From positions 88,709-152,708 of the forward strand of contig NZ_JBLKNZ010000002.1 of NCBI RefSeq assembly GCF_051414115.1: a stretch of DNA of 64,000 nt, read 5' to 3'. Positions 54,027-62,910 of this stretch are shown here, one piece after another. The position numbers were made by a program, and so were the translations under genes. The first letter of the stretch is position 1. Every line of letters starts with the position of its first letter. A model generated the notes under the pieces. That model saw only the letters and a program-made list of their open reading frames with translations. It did no database searches and was not told where the DNA came from. The stretch comes from Halovenus marina. GTDB lineage: Archaea > Halobacteriota > Halobacteria > Halobacteriales > Haloarculaceae.

Positions 54027-54332
54027 CTAATCTTCCGCAGTTCGAGGCTTCTTCTCAACTCGATCATCAAAACTATCCTCTCTAATTTTTCTGCACTCCG
54101 TTATTGCTTCTGTCCGATAATGTTCTTTCCGAACCACGTAGGAACCATCTTCGGTTAGTTTCAACAGTTCCCGCTCAAGTATGTCCGCATCTCTATCGAC
54201 TACCTTCTTTGTGTGGAATGCAATTGACTGGCTTGAACCATCTGCCCACTTTCGCGTCTCAATCGTCCATTCCTCACCCCATAAGTCGCGAGCTATGTTC
54301 TCCAATTGTTCCTCTCTAGTGCTTCGACTCAT
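54027..54332 (-). CDS. Hypothetical protein (101 aa)
   Basis: Not recognised. Begins MSRSTREEQLENIARDLW, then a beta hairpin around WTIETRKWADGSSQSIAFHTKKV, then charged helices. Same strand as the flanking membrane-protein genes and possibly in one transcript with them. Confidence 0.58.
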   Translation of the reverse strand: MSRSTREEQLENIARDLWGEEWTIETRKWADGSSQSIAFHTKKVVDRDADILERELLKLTEDGSYVVRKEHYRTEAITECRKIREDSFDDRVEKKPRTAED

Positions 54333-54413
54333 ATCTGAATCAAGATAGGGCGAATTGTATCTGGTTTGTTTATTGTCTTCGTGACAGACGTATCGTCACT
54401 ATCTCTTGTTGCG

Positions 54414-54827
54414 TTATGGGTTTTCTTTCTGAGCGTGCCGATGAATCGCCTTGCGTCGCTCTCGATATCCGTATGATATCAGGACAAATGCGGTGGTATT
54501 TAAAACCAGTAAAATGAGGGTCAGAGCTCCGACACTATACCCTTCGATGGATGTGAAAAACCCAGCCTTTATCGCGACGAACACTGCCCATACTGTGATT
54601 GGAAGGAGAAGCAGTCCAGCGAATAGATACAACAGAATAATAACTCGACTCGTGAATTGCAGTGCGCCACAGTGCGGACAGCTCCACTTCTCGATAGCTA
54701 TCTCACTTTTGCACCGATAGCATGAGTGTGCGGGTTCATTCGGAATCGTTACGTCGCTTGGGGAGCGTTCGCTTTGATCCTCTCCAAGAGTCGACTCGCT
54801 ACTTGTTTGTTCAATATGTTTTCTCAT
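54414..54827 (-). CDS. Zinc-ribbon membrane protein (137 aa)
   Basis: A zinc ribbon CYRCKSE..CPHCGAL near residues 36-55 is followed by two membrane helices (IILLYLFAGLLLLPITVWAVF and VGALTLILLVLNTTAFVLI). This is the common haloarchaeal layout of a cytoplasmic zinc knuckle on a two-helix anchor. The C terminus is basic. Confidence 0.7.
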   Translation of the reverse strand: MRKHIEQTSSESTLGEDQSERSPSDVTIPNEPAHSCYRCKSEIAIEKWSCPHCGALQFTSRVIILLYLFAGLLLLPITVWAVFVAIKAGFFTSIEGYSVGALTLILLVLNTTAFVLISYGYRERRKAIHRHAQKENP

Positions 54828-55430
54828 TAGTTCCCACCTGCTGTTGTTGTATCACTGTTCGATTCACGCGTTTGAGCGATATCTGTACAAAAGCTACCGG
54901 AGACCCGATCTTTAGCGTATAAAAACGATCCCTGTTGAGGAGGGTATGTAGTCTTGACAACCGAGATACTACTGGAGATCATCGCGGGCAGGCCCTGGAA
55001 ATCGCGTGGTTTGTCTGTGAGAGCTTTCTCCGCTAGAAGCCCTGTGAATGGTTTATCACATGGAGACATCTCCATGTTGTTGGAGCTGTAGCTTCGGGCT
55101 TGACGCCCATGGGGCACGCGCAGGGACGGATATTTTATGGTCATCGTTTCGCCTGGATTTCCCTCAGGAACAACGGAGCGGTGAGTTGGAAATGGGTTCT
55201 GCGGGTTGTTCCGGGGGATTGTATTACCGGGGCCGGATGGACATATATGTTTTTAAGTAAACATTACATTATATTTGTCAGTATTGTTATATTGGGGATG
55301 TAAACAGACACACGTAGTTGCATTATGTTACTAAATTAGTCTAATAGAAAGCAATCTGGCCATCACTTAAATATAATATATATTATATTTTTATTGGGAT
55401 ACTGATGCTAGACCGTCTGAGACACTCATT

Positions 55431-55457
55431 AATACGAACTAACGACAAGTTCGTATT
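55431..55457. promoter_or_regulatory. Perfect 10-bp inverted repeat AATACGAACT / AGTTCGTATT
   Basis: Arms at 55431-55440 and 55448-55457 are separated by 7 bp inside AT-rich DNA about 700 bp upstream of parA. Suits a dimeric protein-binding site or a cruciform. No gene starts immediately beside it. Confidence 0.45.
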
Positions 55458-56096
55458 GTTAAATAATACGCACAAACTTTTGTACTACAAACTGGAACCC
55501 CGGTACGTATCCCACTAATTGATGTGATCGACTACCGTATTGTTATTCACCATCTCTCCCCCCTTGGAAATATCATAACCATAGTATATCATACAAGTAG
55601 AAATCAACTTTAGAGGTATACTATACGGCTGTAAACAGAGTTTACATATATAACCATCGACTAGTTGTTGTTTTGGCTCAATTCCTTAGATCCGGCCAAC
55701 TCTTGATTCTACACCTCAGTGCTAGTTAGGTTGCAGTAGTGTGTCAGCCTCCACTATCGGATGCTGTCAAACTCTTTTAACACGATCTCAGTCGTAGCTC
55801 GGGGCCCATTCTCGACGAACTCGTTCGGACCTCTAATGTACCTTTCTCAGCGCCTTGCTATAGTTTATATGAGTTGAAGTAAGGGGACCACTTACCATCG
55901 TGATAGTTTTGGGTGTTGGTTGGTTTGGGGACCAGCAACAACACAGTATTTTTGCTTCGCTCCGTCTCATCGATGTCTGTTACCTTCCTACTTCACTAAT
56001 TTATCTCCCTTAGATAGTAATCTCAGACCTGATATTTACCCACATCTCGAATGCCACCATCTTATCCATCAAAGTTATACAACAAAGTCAGATAGC

Positions 56097-56131
56097 TGTC
56101 TTAGATAAGTGTCTTAGGTAGGTTGTCTGAC
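56097..56131 (+). repeat. Short direct repeats TGTCTTAG upstream of parA
   Basis: TGTCTTAG at 56097-56104 and 56110-56117 and a degenerate TGTCTGAC at 56124-56131, spaced 13 and 14 bp. They end about 36 nt before the parA start. Iterons here could be the partition site or an autoregulatory operator for ParA or its partner. Confidence 0.45.
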
Positions 56132-56166
56132 GAACTTACTTATGGAAGTGTGTTGTACCAGTGACC

Positions 56167-57036
56167 ATGCTTTCATACACAATATACAGCGAAGCAGGTG
56201 GCGTTGGCAAAACATCACTCGCAGCGAATTTAGCGGTTGCTCATGCACGAGCGGGGCTAAATCCCCTAGTTGTCCCTCTGGATCCTCAGGACGGAGACCT
56301 ATCTCGGTTAATGGGCGTTGATAGTGACAGAGCTAACGGGACTGCCGACAACCTGGTACGACATTTAGTGAATAGTCCAAAAGGCCCCTTCGATGACCTA
56401 ATTAAGTCATCTGAGGGTGTTGATATCGTTCCAGAACACAATATGCTCTCAGATCTGTCTTCGCACCTAAGTCGTGAACAGAGTAAAGCGGAAGATCTTG
56501 GGGATGCATACAACATCTATGCGCAACTCCAACGTGTTCTTCGCGACTCTGATGTGAGTGATGACTACGACGTCTTAATTTGTGATCCCCCCGCAACTGA
56601 ATCCGATCACCTCTATAACGCGATTTACGCAACACGAAACCTAGTAATTCCGGTCGAGCCGTCCTGGAAAGGTCAAGCTTCTATTGAGGGATTAGCGAAT
56701 CTCGCAACGAACTTCGCTGACCAATTGAATATTGATGTCGGCGTCTTAGCTGCGGTTCCAAATGGTGTAAAAAACACACGCGATCAAAAAGAGATGGTCG
56801 ATCAAATTGAGTTCCCTACTCCCGAAGTAATTGGGGATCGAACCTCGTTGATGGAGGGATGTTGGAAACAACAGTGTTCAGCGTTCAAATATGTCCGAGA
56901 ACACCGAACGCGGAGACGGGATTATGAAGTCGAAACACTTGCCCAATTTGACCGAATAGCTCGGTTTCTAGAAGCTGAGGTTGATATTGAAGCTCCATAC
57001 CCTCCTGAACCCGGAGCCTTGGAGGAGATAGCATGA
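56167..57036 (+). CDS. parA: ParA-type partition ATPase
   Basis: 289 aa. Deviant Walker A EAGGVGKTS (9-17) with the second signature lysine replaced, the ParA/MinD pattern PLDPQDGDLSRLMG, Walker B VLICDPPATESD and VIPVEPSWKG. It drives segregation of the replicon. A GTG six bases upstream is possible. Its last codons overlap the start of the next gene (ATGA), the usual organisation with a DNA-binding partner. Confidence 0.9.
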   Translation: MLSYTIYSEAGGVGKTSLAANLAVAHARAGLNPLVVPLDPQDGDLSRLMGVDSDRANGTADNLVRHLVNSPKGPFDDLIKSSEGVDIVPEHNMLSDLSSHLSREQSKAEDLGDAYNIYAQLQRVLRDSDVSDDYDVLICDPPATESDHLYNAIYATRNLVIPVEPSWKGQASIEGLANLATNFADQLNIDVGVLAAVPNGVKNTRDQKEMVDQIEFPTPEVIGDRTSLMEGCWKQQCSAFKYVREHRTRRRDYEVETLAQFDRIARFLEAEVDIEAPYPPEPGALEEIA

Positions 57037-57416
57037 CTGGATTCAAATCTGGTGCGAGTGACGATGATCCGCTCGCAGCCGACGATACAGTGGATCAAAA
57101 CTCGAATGAAGACCAACCAAACCTTCAGACGGAGTCTTCGACTGATACATCACCTTCCGATACGTCTACCGGCAACTCTAAGACAGAGCTACCATGGATT
57201 TACCAACGAAATAGCATCACAGATGGGCGACCTAAGACAGTGCAGCTACACCTTCAGCAGCAGACATTCGAGCGTGAACAAGAATCTCTTAGCAACGTCC
57301 CGATAGATGAAACGGTGAATAAAGCAGACCTTCGCGAAGCTGCCTATCTTGTAGGGTTACAAAATCTGGACGAAGTCGGAGAACAGCTTCGAGATTGGGG
57401 ATACGACTTAAAATGA
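57033..57416 (+). CDS. ParA partner protein (candidate centromere-binding protein)
   Basis: 127 aa. A disordered Ser/Thr/Asp N-terminal half is followed by a compact C-terminal domain (PKTVQLHLQQQTFEREQESL..VNKADLREAAYLVGLQNLDEVGEQL), with a beta strand and two helices that could be a ribbon-helix-helix or similar fold. Four-base overlap with parA. In haloarchaeal plasmids such a small gene takes the ParB place; no ParB-type CTPase domain is present. Confidence 0.68.
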   Translation: MTGFKSGASDDDPLAADDTVDQNSNEDQPNLQTESSTDTSPSDTSTGNSKTELPWIYQRNSITDGRPKTVQLHLQQQTFEREQESLSNVPIDETVNKADLREAAYLVGLQNLDEVGEQLRDWGYDLK

Positions 57417-57772
57417 GCGGACGCATTTGTAGCGACACTGGCGAAGATTTTGTATAGCGGCATACAGTTTATAATACTGGTATCGGGTGTTTGAGTGTCT
57501 AAGAGGCGTGAATATTAGGAATACGGTTCATTCTCTCTTGGTCATGATTACACCAATAATCACGACCACTTTGAAGTGCCCCGCCGCTCTCGGTGAAGCA
57601 CGAATGCTGCAACCGCCTCACGACGCCGCTTCCCCAGGGTAGAGCCGCCAGGAACGAAGTTCGAACTTTCTTTGGTCTACTCAGCTGAGTTCGAGGGCAG
57701 TACCATAGAGGTTTTTTCGATATAAGACTAATAACCTCAGCATATATTAAGATATAGCCCGACCGATGTTAT
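57417..57772. other. Intergenic region, nothing clear
   Basis: 356 bp between the partition operon and the toxin/integrase module. Composition shifts here from AT-rich to GC-rich. A few imperfect stems near 57580-57660 do not amount to a tRNA or a clear terminator. ATATTAAGATATAG just before 57773 is the likely promoter of the regulator gene. Confidence 0.45.
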
Positions 57773-58453
57773 ATGACCGAAGACGGAACGAATTCGGAGG
57801 ACCTGATGGAACGCCAGACCACGGGTGAAGACCGAGTTCGGATGACCGCCCGACAGCTGTCGGAACCGCGGACAGCCAACTGGATTGCCTCCGAAGCTGG
57901 TTGGTCACACGAGCCGACCAAGCGCGTCCTTGAACGACTCGTCGACGATGGTATTCTCCACCGTGACGAGAGCGGAACCCATACGACGTACTACCCTGAT
58001 TACCGCCGACAAGCGATGCAGGAGGCGATGCGTCTTCGGGACAGCGGGCACACTGTCGAAGAGCTCACTGATCGTCTCACCGACATGAAGACGCAGATTC
58101 GGGACTGGGAGGACGAATTCGGTGTTGAGTCACCGAACCAACTTCGTGGAACGCTCGCTGACGAGTCCCTTGATGCTGAGGAGGAAGACTGTCGCCGTGA
58201 GATTGCCCGTAAGTGGGAGTACCTTCAGCGGCGTATCCAGATTGTCGGCTTCGCCATCCGCGAATGGGACTTCCTCGCCCCGACGACAGAGTCTCCTGAG
58301 GCCAGCAATTCAGACACATCGGCTAGTCTTCATGGCGTCGCCACAGTCGATGAGATGGATGACGGATTCTCTGATGAGGATGTCGATGTATGGATGGAGA
58401 CTGCAGTCGATCCTATCGGATCGGAGTCTGATTTAGGCACTGAGGACTCGTGA
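57773..58453 (+). CDS. Winged-helix regulator, DUF7342 type
   Basis: 226 aa. The helix-turn-helix is clear: TANWIASEAGWSHEPTKRVLERLVDDGILHRDESG, followed by a long helical region with R/E-rich segments. I recognise this as the DUF7342-type regulator found at the head of haloarchaeal integrase cassettes. It likely controls the three genes behind it. Its composition is richer in GC than the DNA to its left. Confidence 0.78.
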   Translation: MTEDGTNSEDLMERQTTGEDRVRMTARQLSEPRTANWIASEAGWSHEPTKRVLERLVDDGILHRDESGTHTTYYPDYRRQAMQEAMRLRDSGHTVEELTDRLTDMKTQIRDWEDEFGVESPNQLRGTLADESLDAEEEDCRREIARKWEYLQRRIQIVGFAIREWDFLAPTTESPEASNSDTSASLHGVATVDEMDDGFSDEDVDVWMETAVDPIGSESDLGTEDS

Positions 58454-58552
58454 TCTCGGGTATAGGTGCGTGAAGTCGTGGTCATTCCGTTCGTTCACAT
58501 ATGTTCACACAAAGGGGAACAACTTATCAAGCGGGCCTGTGTATTCCCTGTT

Positions 58553-58864
58553 ATGAGTCAGGAATCGCTCGACGATACGATCAAATTCCGTGCTGGTCCG
58601 CTCAAAGAAGCGGCAACCGAACTAGACTCCGTCCACCTGGGCGGGATCAATATCAGCGAACTCGCACGCGAGGGGCTGACCCAGATGCTTCGGCGATCGA
58701 TGACGGACGATGACAAAATCGCAATTTATGAACGCTATTCGGCAGGTAACCTCTCGGAAGACGCTGCTCGAGTACTTCTCGGTGACGAACTCGACCTCCT
58801 CAAAGAGGATATCGACGCATTCCGTGAGGCTACTGAGGACGACACCAGCGACTATCTCGTCTAG
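58553..58864 (+). CDS. UPF0175-like antitoxin
   Basis: 103 aa. VHLGGINISELAREGLTQMLRR, then YERYSAGNLSEDAARVLLGDELDLL: helical DNA-binding-like region with the YxxGxLSxxxAARxL pattern of UPF0175 proteins, which accompany PIN toxins. The ATG at 58553 is chosen; the longer frame adds unrelated residues. The toxin gene starts immediately after the stop. Confidence 0.72.
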   Translation: MSQESLDDTIKFRAGPLKEAATELDSVHLGGINISELAREGLTQMLRRSMTDDDKIAIYERYSAGNLSEDAARVLLGDELDLLKEDIDAFREATEDDTSDYLV

Positions 58865-59470
58865 ATGGCCAGCGGCACCACACGGTATCCGATTTTGGTT
58901 GATACCGACGCGCTGATCGCCGTTGCGAACAGTTCCTTGTGGCCCCAGATCACCGAACACGTTGGCCTTACGACGACAAACGTCTGCAAACAAGAACTCG
59001 AGCGGCACGTCGAGAACACGCGCGAGACTGCGCCCGAGGGAAGCCGGCCATACCGGCTTCATAACGGGAGCCGTGCCGCGCTCGATACCCTTGAAGACGA
59101 TGAGACGCCGCTTACGCAGGTGACGAGCGTGCCCCGACCTCACGGAGCAGACGCCGTTGAGGAATCACTCCGACAGGAGGTGGCGCAGAATCCGGAGACT
59201 GTCGACTACGTCATCCTGATGGACGCGGCTGGTCGTCGTTCGATTCGTCGGGCCGTCGACGACTATCACGAAGATATCCGTGTTGTGGCACCACCGTTTC
59301 TGTTCTACATCCTCTACGACAACGAACTGATTTCGCGTCGTGAGTTCTGTGAAGCGTGTGGCGAGCTGTTAGAACGTGAGGGCTGGACCGGATATAACGC
59401 CGTGAAGGCTGCGTGGGAAGGAATCCCCATCGACTGTAGCGACATCCTCGACGACCACCTGATCCCGTGA
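58865..59470 (+). CDS. PIN-domain ribonuclease toxin
   Basis: 201 aa. Acidic PIN residues: LVDTDALIAV (D13-D15 region), the helix VCKQELERHV and VDYVILMDAAG. Presumably an RNA-cleaving toxin held in check by the preceding antitoxin, with no intergenic space between the two. It lies directly before the integrase, so the pair may stabilise the integrated or plasmid module. Confidence 0.78.
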   Translation: MASGTTRYPILVDTDALIAVANSSLWPQITEHVGLTTTNVCKQELERHVENTRETAPEGSRPYRLHNGSRAALDTLEDDETPLTQVTSVPRPHGADAVEESLRQEVAQNPETVDYVILMDAAGRRSIRRAVDDYHEDIRVVAPPFLFYILYDNELISRREFCEACGELLEREGWTGYNAVKAAWEGIPIDCSDILDDHLIP

Positions 59471-59477
59471 AACATAT

Positions 59478-60731
59478 ATGAATCAGAATATCTCCCCGAC
59501 ACGCGATGGTTCGACACCGCTTGCAAGTTCCTTCGAGCGGTATCTCCAAGACAAAGGAAAAGGTCGCGGTGGCGAGGGCGGGAACTACCGCCGGAACGCC
59601 GCTCGCGAACTCGAACGATTCGTGGAATGGGCCGCCGGCGAGCGCGGCGACGAGAACTGGGTCGGGATCGTCCCTGAGAATGTTGACCGCGACCCCACCT
59701 TCGGGGATCTCGACGAGCGGGTCTTCCGTGAGTATGCCCGGCACCTTTCTGGCGATCGGGGACTCAAGCAGAACACGGTTCAGACCTACTACGCCTACGT
59801 CTCGGCGTGGTGTGGCTGGTGTGTCAACGAGGGCTATCTCGAAGCACACTACGCACAGCGGGCAAGCGCGATGGCACCGCTTCCAGAAGACGATGGCCGA
59901 AAACCCGGCGACCAGCAGGCCTGGACACCCGAGCAGCGCCACGCTCTCACCCGGCACGTCGACGAGCAGGCGCGTGAGGCCATCGAGGCATACACCACCC
60001 TTCCCGATGATGTGGACTCACTCGACAAGCACCGAGCCCGGTACGCGGCGCTAAAGGCGGCCCGCGACCGGACGCTCGTGGTCGTCCTCGCGTACACGGC
60101 TGTCCGCGTGGGAGAACTCCTTCGTGATCCCGACGACCCGCGACGCCGTGGCGTGCGGTGGGAGGACATCCAACTGGAAGACGGGAGTATGGACGTCTAT
60201 CGGAAGAAACAACAGTGGGACGCCGCCAGCCTCCCCGACCCCGTTATCTCCCCGTTGCAGAGCTATCGGAAACTACTGGATCCGCCAGCAGAGCGATGGC
60301 CCGTGTTCCCGACACTCGACCAGCGGACGCTTGCAGAGCTCGTGCACGAGGAGTTAGCCGACCGAGGAGAGCAATCGGAGACAATTGAGGAGCGACGCGA
60401 TGAGTACGCTCGCGACCTCCTGCTGGCGCTCGACGAGGACATCCGCCCGCCGTCGATCACGACGGATGGGGCACGTTCGATTCTCCAGCGACTCTCTGAG
60501 ACCGCGGAGATTGAAATCAACCATCCGAAACACGACTATCTTGCACCCCACGGCGGTCGCCGCGGGATGGGGGAGGTTCTTGTTCGCGCGTTCGGCTATA
60601 CAGTCGCTGCCCGGTATCTCGACAACTCGGAAGAGGTGGTCCGTGAGCGGTATTCACATATCGAGGCTGGGGAATTAGGTGATGTTGCTACAGAAGCTCT
60701 CAACGAGGTCGATTCTCTGAACCGTAAGTGA
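59478..60731 (+). CDS. Tyrosine recombinase (XerC/D-like integrase)
   Basis: 417 aa. N-terminal SAM-like domain (about 70-130), then the catalytic domain with Arg in YTAVRVGELL, HGGRRGMGEVL for the His-x-x-Arg box and the nucleophile Tyr in VRERYSHI near residue 392. Long for the family because of an Arg/Glu-rich insertion around 285-330. It begins 7 bp after the toxin stop. It could resolve plasmid multimers or integrate the cassette. No att site could be pinned down. Confidence 0.88.
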   Translation: MNQNISPTRDGSTPLASSFERYLQDKGKGRGGEGGNYRRNAARELERFVEWAAGERGDENWVGIVPENVDRDPTFGDLDERVFREYARHLSGDRGLKQNTVQTYYAYVSAWCGWCVNEGYLEAHYAQRASAMAPLPEDDGRKPGDQQAWTPEQRHALTRHVDEQAREAIEAYTTLPDDVDSLDKHRARYAALKAARDRTLVVVLAYTAVRVGELLRDPDDPRRRGVRWEDIQLEDGSMDVYRKKQQWDAASLPDPVISPLQSYRKLLDPPAERWPVFPTLDQRTLAELVHEELADRGEQSETIEERRDEYARDLLLALDEDIRPPSITTDGARSILQRLSETAEIEINHPKHDYLAPHGGRRGMGEVLVRAFGYTVAARYLDNSEEVVRERYSHIEAGELGDVATEALNEVDSLNRK

Positions 60732-60819
60732 ACGAACCGAACTTGAATGGATGACTGCTTTCCCGTTTATCGTCCTCTATTGAAAACGACAGACAGTGGG
60801 GCGACTATTCCGTAACAGT

Positions 60820-61636
60820 TTGGGAGAACGTGGTCGAGAAGTCGATTATGGCAGTCGCGCTCCTCGACCTTATTGAGAAGGTACTACGTGCAGCGAAACA
60901 AGCATTGGGAAACCACGCGGGGAAGCCCGCCTGATCCAGGCTTCCCCGCGAGACCCATATCGTCGTTCACTGTCTTCGCAAGGAAGAGGGCTACACATAC
61001 ACCGAACTCCTCGATCGGCTTGGACTCATGCTAGACGTGTGTGAACTTCTCGGTCTCCATCCCGATGTATTACCCGACCCAACGACGCTCTACCACTCTC
61101 TCGCTCGCTATGTAATGTACCTCTGGCGAGCCAGGTCACCTTTGACAGCACGTTCTTTGAACGCAAGCAACATCGCGGTATTATCTCCAGCGAAGCGACC
61201 GATTGGTTAAAATAATCAAAGCGAAGATACTGACAGATACATAGTCGCTGGCAGTGCTGGATGTTTATTGATGTATCGACCATGAACGAAATATGAAGGC
61301 TGGTCCGCGGGTAGTCCCCCCTCCCCCAGACACGGATTACCTGCGGACCATGGTCGTCGACAACGGATTTCAAGACTGGCACACTCAATACCAGTTGTCT
61401 GCATTTGATCTCGACTATCGAATCCATCACCGTGGATCGAAACTGATGGCTGTTGCGCACAACGCACTCAATCGATCGAACAGATACACGCAACGGTGGA
61501 TGGCAGAAACCCCTGACTCAACAACGAAGCGAACACAAGGCGGAGTCTTGCGTTCCGGTTCTGGTATCGGCAGTTCCGTGAGATTGTCCTGATGTTCGCT
61601 CTCTATAACATCAAAAAGGCTACTGAAATGCTATGA
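60820..61636 (+). pseudogene. Degenerate IS5-type transposase
   Basis: Fragments of one transposase can be followed with stops and frame changes: LLDLIEKVLRAAKQALGNHA, then HIVVHCLRKEEGYTYTELLDRL, then DPTTLYHSLARYV, VTFDSTFFERKQHRG and, near the end, VVDNGFQDWHTQYQL, RIHHRGSKLMAVAHNALNRS and an FRQFREIVLMFALYNIKKA-like tail split by a shift. At least three disruptions. The corresponding inverted repeats were not found with confidence. Confidence 0.75.
60916..60950. other. Perfect 12-bp stem-loop inside the broken transposase
   Basis: CGCGGGGAAGCC (60916-60927) and GGCTTCCCCGCG (60939-60950) with an 11-nt loop. It coincides with an in-frame stop of the decayed transposase. A strong hairpin of this kind could be a terminator for the integrase operon or an inserted palindrome. 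Confidence 0.5.
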
Positions 61637-61699
61637 TCCTACTTCCGTACTGTATTTTCAATAGAGTATTCATTCTAGTTATCCAGCAATCGATCGCCG

Positions 61700-62011
61700 G
61701 TGTCACGAAAGACACCGACGCATCGATCGGCTAGTTCTGTTGCGTCACCGAGATCGAGGCACTTGATCAAGCAGAGTCGCCGGACGAGACGCGTCTTGGA
61801 AGCAGGGAAGAGCGCTGGAATCGACCCTGTCTTCTCGGCTCGATCAGGTGAAACTCCCGACACCGCGATCGTAGATCTGGTGGTCGGCCTTGATGCGGGA
61901 CGGATTAAGATCGGTTCGCTCGCACGTTCGAAACGACTCGCGAAGTACAACCGATTGCTCGAGATCGAACGATCGCTGGATTGTTCACTCGAACAACCGT
62001 TTAAGTCGTGA
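61700..62011 (+). pseudogene. Truncated enolase remnant (C-terminal part)
   Basis: The frame VLEAGKSAGIDPVFSARSGETPDT followed by DAGRIKIGSLARSKRLAKYN matches the conserved C terminus of enolase (SHRSGETxDT..IKTGSxxRxxRxAKYN), with the catalytic SHRSGE turned into SARSGE. Upstream of about 61785 the similarity is scrambled and the first three quarters of the gene are missing. Non-functional remains, caught between a dead IS and the lactonase gene. Confidence 0.75.
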
Positions 62012-62031
62012 TGAAAGAGGTTTGCGAACAG

Positions 62032-62907
62032 TCAGTTCCCGTTCTCGAACGGGAGTGCGGTGACATGATTGAGACCGAGATTTGCCACGTAGAGGACATC
62101 ACGCTCCTCATCGATGGCGACGTTCGTTGGGTTACCGATCGTTAGACCATTCGGATCCGCAGCGTACGTGGTCACGGTTCCGTCTTCGAGACGATAGATC
62201 GCGTCGTCGCCGATCGATGCCCCGTACAGTCGTCCCGACGAATCGACCGCGATACCGTCAATCATACCCATCTCGTCCGTTAGGACCGAGGCTTCTTCGG
62301 CGTGACCGTCGTCTAAGTGGATTGTCCAGATGTTGTGCGTTCCAGTCTCGGCGACGTACAGGATGGTTCCATCTGGTGAGAGCGCGAGGCCGTTGGGAAA
62401 GGCCGAGCACGTCTCTGTAAGCACCCGTTCAGTCCCGTCTACCTCGCGGACATAAATACACCCGCCAGCGTTCGCCATGTCGCTACGATCGCCAGAATCA
62501 GAGAGATAGAGACGACCAGTTTCATCGAAAACACAGTAATTTGGATGCCACGGTGGCACGGTCTCGCTTCCCGAGACGACCGTTTTGAGCTCCCCGTCAA
62601 CCTCGTGTCCGTCCAGTGGAAGTCTGAACACCCGGTGTGTCTGGAAATCACAGCCGTACAGATCGCCGTTCGGTCCCAGAGTGACACCCAGGACGAATCC
62701 GTTCGTCCTGGTAAGCTCGACGACGGTGTTGTCCGCGGGATCGACGTGGTAAATCTGTCCGCTTTCACCGCCCGTGTACAGTGTGCCGTCCGAGCCAATT
62801 GCGACGTCCTCGGGGTGATCGAGACGAGTTTCGAGCCATGTATCGCTGCCGACAATTTCTGCGTCGTGTAGTTCAACGAGAGCCGCATCGGGGTTTGGTG
62901 TTGTCAT
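62032..62907 (-). CDS. SMP-30/gluconolactonase-type beta-propeller lactonase
   Basis: 291 aa with repeated propeller blades: HPEDVAIGSDGTLYTGG, GVTLGPNGDLYGCD, PNYCVFDETGRLYLSD, PNGLALSPDGTILYVAE, DGIAVDSSGRLYGAS. Metal ligands in this family are an early Glu (PED), Asn (PNY) and Asp (DGI). It opens sugar lactones. The SDR dehydrogenase starts upstream with a 3-bp gap, consistent with oxidation then lactone hydrolysis of a sugar. Confidence 0.85.
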   Translation of the reverse strand: MTTPNPDAALVELHDAEIVGSDTWLETRLDHPEDVAIGSDGTLYTGGESGQIYHVDPADNTVVELTRTNGFVLGVTLGPNGDLYGCDFQTHRVFRLPLDGHEVDGELKTVVSGSETVPPWHPNYCVFDETGRLYLSDSGDRSDMANAGGCIYVREVDGTERVLTETCSAFPNGLALSPDGTILYVAETGTHNIWTIHLDDGHAEEASVLTDEMGMIDGIAVDSSGRLYGASIGDDAIYRLEDGTVTTYAADPNGLTIGNPTNVAIDEERDVLYVANLGLNHVTALPFENGN

Positions 62908-62910
62908 CGG

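Larger units (their letters stand above)
54828..56166. other. 1.3-kb AT-rich, gene-poor region upstream of parA
   Basis: No convincing gene. Frames at 54827-55144 (minus) and 55048-55303 (plus) overlap each other and lack any signature. The stretch 55260-55640 is strongly AT-rich and contains a perfect 10-bp inverted repeat (55431-55457). Near parA short direct repeats appear. The location next to a partition gene makes this a candidate for a centromere or a second origin. Confidence 0.5.

Noticed and set aside
54827..55303. Overlapping frames on both strands at the edge of the AT-rich region
   Set aside because: They contradict one another, lack signatures, and have irregular composition.
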